From Chlorobium sp. (GTDB taxonomy: Bacteria; Bacteroidota; Chlorobiia; Chlorobiales; Chlorobiaceae): a stretch of 22,502 nt of DNA. The notes beneath the pieces are model-generated. The model did no database searches and was not told the origin of the DNA. It saw only the letters and a program-made list of their open reading frames with translations. The translations under genes and the position numbers were made by a program. The stretch is from NCBI GenBank assembly GCA_028278005.1, contig JANQFD010000123.1, positions 1 through 22,502 on the forward strand, read 5' to 3'. Shown piece by piece: positions 17,127-22,502 of the stretch (positions are counted from its first letter, which is position 1; each line of letters opens with the position of its first letter).

Positions 17127-17369
17127 ATGAAAACAGGTACTAAACAGGTTAAGCTGCACGTAAAGAAAAACGATACGGTTGTTGTTATTGCAGGCAACGA
17201 CAAGGGGAAAACCGGTAAGGTTCTCAGAGTGTATCCACAGAAAAACAGGGTGATTGTCGAAGGAGTGAATATCAGAAAACGTCATGTACGTCCTTCTCAG
17301 ACGCATCCTCAGGGAGCCATTATCGAGCGTGAGTGTCCTATTCATGCGTCGAATGTAAAGATAAGTTAA
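17127..17369 (+). CDS. rplX: 50S ribosomal protein L24 (uL24)
   Basis: 80 residues, short for L24 (E. coli 104) but in the range I would expect for this group. L24 starts 50S assembly. The KOW motif is visible at about residues 11-35 ([20 protein letters not shown]), followed by [17 protein letters not shown] and [11 protein letters not shown]. There is no Shine-Dalgarno before the ATG. If the upstream tRNA is processed from the transcript, the rplX message begins with a leader of about 36 bases. Confidence 0.96.
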   Translation: MKTGTKQVKLHVKKNDTVVVIAGNDKGKTGKVLRVYPQKNRVIVEGVNIRKRHVRPSQTHPQGAIIERECPIHASNVKIS

Positions 17370-17386
17370 TCGGATCACGAATCACC

Positions 17387-17410
17387 GCGGGATGACAAAG
17401 ACCATCCTGC
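17387..17410 (+). promoter_or_regulatory. Hairpin between rplX and rplE
   Basis: GCGGGATG (17387-17394) and CATCCTGC (17403-17410) form eight pairs with one G-T wobble around an eight-base loop. It ends three bases before the ATG at 17414 and 18 before the ATG at 17429. No T run follows, so it is not a terminator. In E. coli the S8 repressor binds spc mRNA at the rplX-rplE junction; the location agrees, but I do not see the S8 core sequence. Confidence 0.4.
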
Positions 17411-17428
17411 ATAATGTTACTGAAGAAG

Positions 17429-18019
17429 ATGCCAAAGAAAACCGAAAAAGCAGAAGCAACCGATAGTCAGAGGCCGCGGCTGGAGGCAGCTTACAAGGAT
17501 ACTGTTGTGCCGGCGCTCATTGACCGGTTCAAATACAAAAACATCATGATGGTTCCGAAGCTCGCCAAAATATCGGTCAATATCGGTGTCGGGGAGGCTG
17601 CTGCAGAACCGAAACTTCTCGAAACCGCAATTCAGGAACTGGGACAGATCACCGGACAGAAGCCGCAGATTCGCAAAGCAAGAAAAGCGATCTCGAACTT
17701 CAAGCTCCGTGAGGGTCAGGCGATAGGTTGCAGGGTGACACTGAGGAAGAAATATATGTATGAATTTCTGGAAAGGTTTGTTACATTGGCCGTCCCGAGA
17801 ATTCGGGATTTCCGGGGATTGAGCACAACCAGCTTTGATGGAAGAGGGAATTACACGGTCGGGGTCAGAGAGCAGATCATCTTTCCTGAGATAGATATCG
17901 ACAAGATCCCGAGAATTCAGGGCATGGATATCAGTTTTGTGACAACAGCGAAAACTGATGAAGAGGCATTTGCGCTGCTCTCTGAGCTCGGCATGCCGTT
18001 TAGAAAAAAGAACAATTGA
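17429..18019 (+). CDS. rplE: 50S ribosomal protein L5 (uL5)
   Basis: 196 residues from ATG 17429; an ATG at 17414 would give 201. I prefer 17429 because it yields the usual short lysine-rich beginning and lies clear of the hairpin, but neither start has a well-spaced Shine-Dalgarno. L5 binds 5S rRNA and forms an intersubunit bridge with the 30S head. [71 protein letters not shown] and [15 protein letters not shown] are all clear. The N-terminal 20 residues before the core are longer than in E. coli L5. Confidence 0.95.
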   Translation: MPKKTEKAEATDSQRPRLEAAYKDTVVPALIDRFKYKNIMMVPKLAKISVNIGVGEAAAEPKLLETAIQELGQITGQKPQIRKARKAISNFKLREGQAIGCRVTLRKKYMYEFLERFVTLAVPRIRDFRGLSTTSFDGRGNYTVGVREQIIFPEIDIDKIPRIQGMDISFVTTAKTDEEAFALLSELGMPFRKKNN

Positions 18020-18037
18020 ACAAATCCATAAGAAAAG

Positions 18038-18307
18038 ATGGCAAAGAAAAGCGTCATTGCGAGGAATGAGAAAAGAAAAGCGCTGGTTGAAAAATATGCC
18101 GCCAAGCGTGAGGAACTGAAAAAAGCCGGGGATTATGAGGCTCTCGCGAAGCTTCCGAGAAACAGTTCTTCAACGAGGGTGAGAAATCGTTGTGTGTTGA
18201 CCGGCAGAGGACGCGGTGTCTATGAAAAATATGGACTCTGCCGCCAGATGTTCCGCAAGCTCGCTCTTGAAGGCAAGCTTCCCGGAGTAAGGAAAGCAAG
18301 CTGGTGA
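18038..18307 (+). CDS. rpsN: 30S ribosomal protein S14 (uS14), zinc-free form
   Basis: 89 residues. The length and the absence of paired CxxC motifs place it in the zinc-independent class; the Zn-binding form is about 61 residues. [24 protein letters not shown] is the conserved core, with only two isolated cysteines, and [11 protein letters not shown] is the standard ending. S14 helps close the 30S head late in assembly. It lies 18 bases after rplE, in the normal place. A loose AAGAAAAG precedes the ATG. No second S14 copy is seen. Confidence 0.97.
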   Translation: MAKKSVIARNEKRKALVEKYAAKREELKKAGDYEALAKLPRNSSSTRVRNRCVLTGRGRGVYEKYGLCRQMFRKLALEGKLPGVRKASW

Positions 18308-18357
18308 CCGGGGAGTGTTACAAAAGAGATCATTTTGAAAGTAATTAACAGTGTACT

Positions 18358-18753
18358 ATGCCTGTAACCGATTCAATCGCTGACTATATCACCCGTATCA
18401 GAAACGCGGGCAACGCAAAAAATACAACAACGGACATACCGTACTCCAAGCTGAAAGAGAATATCTCTAAACTGCTTGTGGAGAAAGGCTATATCAAAAA
18501 CTACACGGTAATAACCGCCGAGCAGTTTCCCTTTATCCGGGTTGATTTGAAGTATACCGATGACGGCTCACCGGCCATCAAGGAGATTACCAGGGTAAGC
18601 AAACCGGGAAGAAGGGTATACGAGGGCAAGGACCTTAAAAAATATCTTGGAGGTCTTGGGCTCTTTATCCTGTCGACTTCAAAGGGTGTCATTACCGATA
18701 AAGACGCAAGAGAGCAGGGGATAGGGGGCGAGGTCCTCTTCCGGATTCTTTAA
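18358..18753 (+). CDS. rpsH: 30S ribosomal protein S8 (uS8)
   Basis: 131 residues, normal length. S8 binds helix 21 of 16S rRNA and nucleates the central domain. [17 protein letters not shown] at the start, [20 protein letters not shown], and the C-terminal [28 protein letters not shown] are typical. In E. coli S8 also represses the spc operon. There is no Shine-Dalgarno before the ATG; the gap from rpsN is 50 bases. Confidence 0.97.
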   Translation: MPVTDSIADYITRIRNAGNAKNTTTDIPYSKLKENISKLLVEKGYIKNYTVITAEQFPFIRVDLKYTDDGSPAIKEITRVSKPGRRVYEGKDLKKYLGGLGLFILSTSKGVITDKDAREQGIGGEVLFRIL

Positions 18754-18783
18754 TTTAACAAGCCAACAGCGTTTAGGGATATC

Positions 18784-19323
18784 ATGTCAAGAATAGGAAA
18801 AATGCCGATCAAGCTGGCAGACCAGGTAAAGATCGAAATAAAAGAAAACGTTATCACAGTAACCGGGCCGAAAGGTTCCTTGCAGCAGTCTATGGTGCCG
18901 GAAATAACGGTGGATATAGGTGACGGTGAGGTAGCAGTCAAGCGTAAGGATGACAGCAAAAGGTCGAAGGCAATGCATGGTTTGTACAGAATGCTTGTCA
19001 GCAACATGGTCGAAGGGGTGACCAGTGGCTTTACCAAGAAGCTGCTCATAAACGGTGTCGGTTTTCGAGCCGAAAAGAAAAACGAATTTCTTGCCCTCTC
19101 GCTTGGTTTTTCGCATATGATTTATTTCAAGGCTCCTGAGGATATCGCCATCGAATGCCCCGATCCGACATCGATAGTCGTTAGCGGTATCGACAAGGCC
19201 CTTGTAGGGCAGGTCGCCGCAAAAATTCGCTCATTCCGCAAACCGGAACCGTATCGCGGCAAAGGAATAAAATACTCGGATGAGGTCGTGCGTCGCAAGG
19301 AAGGAAAAGCAGCAGGCAAGTAA
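18784..19323 (+). CDS. rplF: 50S ribosomal protein L6 (uL6)
   Basis: 179 residues, a two-domain protein near the sarcin-ricin loop where elongation factors bind. SRIGKMPIKLADQVKI begins the first domain, VTGPKGSL follows at about 27-34, and the second domain ends with the signature PEPYRGKGIKYSDEVVRRKEGKAAGK. All landmarks are present and in order. AGGGA lies about five bases before the ATG. Confidence 0.97.
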   Translation: MSRIGKMPIKLADQVKIEIKENVITVTGPKGSLQQSMVPEITVDIGDGEVAVKRKDDSKRSKAMHGLYRMLVSNMVEGVTSGFTKKLLINGVGFRAEKKNEFLALSLGFSHMIYFKAPEDIAIECPDPTSIVVSGIDKALVGQVAAKIRSFRKPEPYRGKGIKYSDEVVRRKEGKAAGK

Positions 19324-19385
19324 CAGGTAAATACATGAAGCAGGACAGGTAACTGTCAGCAATAACACATTTCAGTATCAGGATA

Positions 19386-19745
19386 ATGGGACAAGTCGAA
19401 AAAGTCACGCGCAGACAGAAAATCAAGAAACGCAGTAAAACCAGAGGCCAGGGGACAGCTGAAAAGCCGAGGCTCTGTGTATACAGAAGTTTGTCGCAGA
19501 TTTATGCCCAGTTGGTCGATGACGGTAGCGGGGTCACTCTTCTTTCTGTTTCAAGCATGTCCAAGGACAACAAGACAATAAGCGGGACGAAGACCGAGGT
19601 TAGTCGTGCCATAGGAAAACAGTTAGGTGAAAAAGCTGTAGAGAAAGGGATAACAAAAGTGATTTTCGACCGTAACGGTTTTCGGTATCACGGCAGGGTA
19701 AAAGCCCTTGCAGAGGGAGCCAGAGAAGCCGGGCTGGTCTTTTAA
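19386..19745 (+). CDS. rplR: 50S ribosomal protein L18 (uL18)
   Basis: 119 residues, normal size. L18 binds 5S rRNA together with L5. The basic N-terminus ([38 protein letters not shown] in two parts) and the ending [26 protein letters not shown] are diagnostic. A 62-base gap precedes it; this holds a small hairpin, GACAG-GTAA-CTGTC at 19344-19357, of no clear function. AGGAT is too close to the ATG to be a good ribosome binding site. Confidence 0.97.
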   Translation: MGQVEKVTRRQKIKKRSKTRGQGTAEKPRLCVYRSLSQIYAQLVDDGSGVTLLSVSSMSKDNKTISGTKTEVSRAIGKQLGEKAVEKGITKVIFDRNGFRYHGRVKALAEGAREAGLVF

Positions 19746-19765
19746 ACAATACAAAGAGAGTGTTC

Positions 19766-20284
19766 ATGGCGAAGAAAACAGCGAAGAATATCAGACCTGG
19801 TGAGTTAAACCTGAAGGAAAAGCTGGTTCATATCAACAGAACCGCCAAGGTTGTTAAAGGCGGCAAAAGATTCGGTTTCAATGCTATCGTTGTTGTCGGT
19901 GACAAGGAAGGTCATGTCGGCTATGGTCTCGGCAAGGCAAATGAGGTACAGGATGCTATAGCAAAAGGTGTAGAGGATGGCAAGAAGAATGTTATCAAGG
20001 TTCCGATTGTAAAGGGTACCATCCCGCATCAAATTGTTGCCAAGTACGGATCGGCGAAGGTGATGATGAAGCCTGCTACACCGGGTACCGGTCTGATTGC
20101 AGGAGGTGCAGTTCGTGCAGTGCTTGAGATGGCCGGTATACACGATATTCTCGCGAAGTCGCTTGGTTCGTCGAATCCTCATAATGTGGTAAAGGCCGCG
20201 ATAAAAGGTCTTGAAACCATTTCGGATGCCTACGATGTTGCCGAAAGACGTTCAAGAAGTCTGAAAGAGGTTTTTGAAAGCTAA
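19766..20284 (+). CDS. rpsE: 30S ribosomal protein S5 (uS5)
   Basis: 172 residues from ATG 19766. A GTG at 19760 adds only two residues and falls inside the AGAGAG ribosome binding site, so the ATG is preferred; it also matches the length I recall for Chlorobaculum S5. S5 is at the mRNA entry tunnel and affects accuracy. The N-terminal double-stranded-RNA-binding-like domain carries [17 protein letters not shown] and [13 protein letters not shown] at about 31-61, and the C-terminal domain carries [19 protein letters not shown] and [13 protein letters not shown]. Confidence 0.97.
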   Translation: MAKKTAKNIRPGELNLKEKLVHINRTAKVVKGGKRFGFNAIVVVGDKEGHVGYGLGKANEVQDAIAKGVEDGKKNVIKVPIVKGTIPHQIVAKYGSAKVMMKPATPGTGLIAGGAVRAVLEMAGIHDILAKSLGSSNPHNVVKAAIKGLETISDAYDVAERRSRSLKEVFES

Positions 20285-20301
20285 ACAGAGCGTGTGGAAC
20301 A

Positions 20302-20487
20302 ATGAGCGATAAAAAGATTACCATCACCCAGGTGCGCAGTGTTATCGGATGCACCAAAAAACAGAAGGCGACCATCAAAGCGCTTGGGCTCGGCAGGCCA
20401 AGCTACAAGGTTGAAAAACCGGACAATCCCTGCACGAGGGGGCAGGTCAGGGTCGTTCATCATCTGGTGAAAGTCGAGGAACAGTAA
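20302..20487 (+). CDS. rpmD: 50S ribosomal protein L30 (uL30)
   Basis: 61 residues, typical of bacterial L30. KITITQVRSVIGCTKKQKATIKALGLG and VRVVHHLVKVEE in sequence match the family. It lies 17 bases after rpsE and before rplO, the standard place. A short GGA precedes the ATG. Some bacterial lineages have lost L30; here it is intact. Confidence 0.96.
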   Translation: MSDKKITITQVRSVIGCTKKQKATIKALGLGRPSYKVEKPDNPCTRGQVRVVHHLVKVEEQ

Positions 20488-20525
20488 GCGTCTCAATAAT
20501 TGCAAGTTATCAGGAATCGAAGAAA

Positions 20526-21074
20526 ATGGATTTAAGTTCACTACGTCCAGCCAAGGGAGCGGTAAAGAACAGGAAACGAATTGGTCGCGGACCGGGATCC
20601 GGAAATGGCACCACTGCCGGAAAGGGCAACAAGGGTCAGCAGTCAAGAAGCGGATATTCCCGTCCAATATCGGAAGGTGGCCAGATGCCGATTTACAGAC
20701 GGCTGCCGAAATTCGGATTTACCAAACCAAACAGAAAAAATGTGATTGCGGTTAATCTGTCCCAGATTGTACAGTGGATAGACAAGGGCAAGGTATCTTC
20801 CGAAATAAGTGTAGAAAACCTCAAAAGCCTGTGCAGTGCAAGCAGGGCGGATTACTTTAAAATTCTCGGGAACGGTGAGTTGAACGTTCCGGTTTCCATA
20901 ACCGCACACTTTGTCAGTAAAACAGCGGAAAAGAAGATCCTTGATGCAGGCGGCAGTATCAAGCTTGCCGAACGTACCCTTATCGAGGCTGAAAGAATAA
21001 AGGATCTCCCTCTCGAAGAAGCGCTGATGAAGCCGAAGGCTCCTGTGAAGAAAAACAAAAAAAACAAGTCTTGA
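20526..21074 (+). CDS. rplO: 50S ribosomal protein L15 (uL15), long C-terminus
   Basis: 182 residues, compared with 144 in E. coli. The extra length is mainly a C-terminal lysine-, proline- and alanine-rich tail (MKPKAPVKKNKKNKS). The N-terminal glycine-rich RNA-binding part RKRIGRGPGSGNGTTAGKGNKGQ and GGQMPIYRRLPKFGF is highly conserved. L15 joins late in 50S assembly. AGGA lies about eleven bases before the ATG. It is followed 18 bases later by secY, the usual order. Confidence 0.96.
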   Translation: MDLSSLRPAKGAVKNRKRIGRGPGSGNGTTAGKGNKGQQSRSGYSRPISEGGQMPIYRRLPKFGFTKPNRKNVIAVNLSQIVQWIDKGKVSSEISVENLKSLCSASRADYFKILGNGELNVPVSITAHFVSKTAEKKILDAGGSIKLAERTLIEAERIKDLPLEEALMKPKAPVKKNKKNKS

Positions 21075-21092
21075 ACCTCTCACTGATCACCG

Positions 21093-22418
21093 ATGAAGCT
21101 GACTGAGAGCCTCCAGAATATCAATAAAATCCCCGAATTGCGGCAGCGGATCCTCTATACGTTGCTGCTCTTGATCATCTACAGGATCGGTTCCCATATA
21201 ACGCTTCCGGGAGTCGATGCTTCGGCAATCTCGGGAGCATCGCAAACTCATGCCAACGACCTGTTCGGTATGTTCGATCTTTTTGTCGGTGGAGCGTTTG
21301 CCAGAGCATCGATTTTCTCGCTGGGTATCATGCCGTATATTTCTGCAGCTATTATCGTACAGTTGCTTGGAGCCGTCACCCCGTATTTTCAGAAACTGCA
21401 GAAGGAAGGCGAGGAAGGAAGGCAGAAAATTAACCAGTATACCCGGTACGGCACGTTGCTTGTCGCATCACTACAGGCATGGGGTGTCAGTGTCAGTCTT
21501 GCAAGTCCCGCTTCATTCGGACGGGTCGTCGTCCCCGATCCAGGTGTTTTCTTCATGTTCTCTACGGTTTTGATTCTCACAGCCAGCACGCTTTTCATCA
21601 TGTGGTTGGGTGAAAAAATTACAGAGAGCGGCATCGGTAATGGAATATCCCTCATCATTATGATCGGTATCCTTGCCGGATTTCCCCAGTCGCTGATCGC
21701 AGAAATTCAGTCCGTATCGCTCGGGAGCAAGAACTGGATCGTGGAAGCGGTCATTCTGGCTCTGATGGTTGTGATCGTGGCCGCCGTAGTTGTTCTTACC
21801 GTTGGTACACGACGTATTCCGGTGCAGCATGCAAAAAGGGTAGTCGGCAGGAAGATGTACGGGGGGGGAACCCAGTATATTCCGATGAGGGTCAATACGG
21901 CAGGTGTCATGCCGATTATCTTCGCTCAGTCTATCATGTTTCTGCCGAACACGTTCCTTTCTTTTTTCCCGGAAAGTGAGATCATGCAGAATGTAGCCAA
22001 TGTGTTTGCTTATGATTCCTGGTGGTATGCAATCATGTTTGGCTCGATGATTGTGTTTTTTACCTATTTTTATACAGCTATCGCATTCAATCCGAAAGAG
22101 GTTGCAGATACCATGCGCCGCCAGGGAGGATTTATTCCCGGTGTACGGCCTGGAAAAAGTACTGCCGATTTCATAGACAATATTTTGACGAGAATAACGC
22201 TTCCCGGTGCCATATCTCTGGCATTCATCGCTGTTCTGCCGACATTCCTTACGAAATTTGCAAATGTCACGCCTGGATTCGCACAGTTTTTCGGCGGCAC
22301 AAGTCTTCTGATCATAGTAGGCGTTGGACTTGATACTCTCCAGCAGGTAGAGAGTCATCTGCTGATGCGTCACTATGACGGATTCATGAAGTCGGGCAAA
22401 GTGCGCGGTCGCCGGTAG
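21093..22418 (+). CDS. secY: Protein translocase channel subunit SecY
   Basis: 441 residues, full length, with about ten membrane helices. SecY forms the SecYEG channel through which SecA pushes preproteins and into which ribosomes insert membrane proteins. The first helix region is QRILYTLLLLIIYRIGSHI. The plug and second-helix area contains MFDLFVGGAFARASIFSLGIMPYISAAII. The fifth cytosolic loop carries GGFIPGVRPGK with the conserved arginine at about residue 352. The C-terminus GLDTLQQVESHLLMRHYDGFMKSGK is typical. There is no Shine-Dalgarno before the ATG. Coupling to rplO ensures co-production with ribosomes. Confidence 0.97.
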   Translation: MKLTESLQNINKIPELRQRILYTLLLLIIYRIGSHITLPGVDASAISGASQTHANDLFGMFDLFVGGAFARASIFSLGIMPYISAAIIVQLLGAVTPYFQKLQKEGEEGRQKINQYTRYGTLLVASLQAWGVSVSLASPASFGRVVVPDPGVFFMFSTVLILTASTLFIMWLGEKITESGIGNGISLIIMIGILAGFPQSLIAEIQSVSLGSKNWIVEAVILALMVVIVAAVVVLTVGTRRIPVQHAKRVVGRKMYGGGTQYIPMRVNTAGVMPIIFAQSIMFLPNTFLSFFPESEIMQNVANVFAYDSWWYAIMFGSMIVFFTYFYTAIAFNPKEVADTMRRQGGFIPGVRPGKSTADFIDNILTRITLPGAISLAFIAVLPTFLTKFANVTPGFAQFFGGTSLLIIVGVGLDTLQQVESHLLMRHYDGFMKSGKVRGRR

Positions 22419-22437
22419 AGTTGAGGCAGAAGAACGC

Positions 22438-22502
22438 ATGATAACAATAAAGAGTGAAAGAGAAGTCGGGTTGATGAGAGTGTCCGGAGCGATAGTTGCC
22501 CA
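22438..22502 (+). CDS. map: Methionine aminopeptidase type I, N-terminal fragment cut by window end
   Basis: Twenty-one complete codons are visible: MITIKSEREVGLMRVSGAIV and one more residue. The pattern I-x-I-K-S-x-x-E-[I/V]-x-x-M-R-x-[A/S]-G is the standard beginning of type I methionine aminopeptidase, which removes the initiator methionine. The position directly after secY supports this; in Bacillus adk lies between the two, here it does not. The metal-binding residues are beyond the window, so the call rests on the N-terminus and the context. Confidence 0.88.
   Translation, partial: MITIKSEREVGLMRVSGAIVA

Noticed and set aside
17793..17808. Palindrome TCCCGAGAATTCGGGA and a similar copy near 17908
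   Set aside because: Both lie inside rplE and encode the conserved L5 residues PRI-RDF and PRI-QGM; the likeness follows from the repeated codons for PRI.
19344..19357. Small hairpin GACAG-GTAA-CTGTC between rplF and rplR
   Set aside because: Five pairs only, no T run and no known regulatory site at this junction; it may be chance.
21513..22439. Long open frame (308 codons) antisense to secY
   Set aside because: Its composition is histidine-, cysteine- and arginine-rich nonsense typical of a shadow frame; SecY on the + strand explains the region completely.

Overview
The window comes from a green sulfur bacterium (Chlorobi/Chlorobiaceae; a Chlorobium, Prosthecochloris or Pelodictyon relative). 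This rests on close agreement of EF-Tu, S10, S5, L16 and L3 with what I remember of Chlorobaculum tepidum proteins, not on a search. Every gene I accept is on the + strand, and no stretch over 300 bases lacks a gene.

Bases 1-6621 are a five-gene envelope or exopolysaccharide cluster: the 3' part of a GT4 glycosyltransferase, a GT2 glycosyltransferase, a Wzx-like flippase, a large YfhO-family membrane protein and a second GT-B-fold glycosyltransferase-like protein. Stop and start codons overlap or nearly touch, so this looks like the end of one operon. Two transferases extend a lipid-linked glycan, the flippase turns it over, and the YfhO protein probably handles lipid-linked sugars on the outer face of the membrane.

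Bases 6622-6862 separate this cluster from the translation genes. They hold an inverted repeat that may end the first operon, a promoter-like pair fitting both sigma-70 and Bacteroidota-type spacing, and a small hairpin in the predicted rpsL leader.

Bases 6863-22502 are an uninterrupted str-S10-spc supercluster: rpsL-rpsG-fusA-tuf, then rpsJ-rplC-rplD-rplW-rplB-rpsS-rplV-rpsC-rplP-rpmC-rpsQ, then rplN-[tRNA-Gly]-rplX-rplE-rpsN-rpsH-rplF-rplR-rpsE-rpmD-rplO-secY-map (map is cut by the window end). The window holds 23 ribosomal proteins, both elongation factors and the SecY channel. secY is followed directly by map with no adk between. A textbook intrinsic terminator lies between tuf and rpsJ, so the S10-spc part is probably fed by read-through or by a promoter inside tuf.

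I found no undescribed system. The most unusual points are a tRNA-Gly(UCC) gene inside the spc operon (between rplN and rplX), the terminator just ahead of rpsJ, a TTG start for rpsC behind a strong ribosome binding site, two competing starts for L16, and a hairpin between rplX and rplE at the place where E. coli has its S8 translational operator. I saw no CRISPR array, insertion sequence, phage gene, toxin-antitoxin pair or sign of recent transfer.
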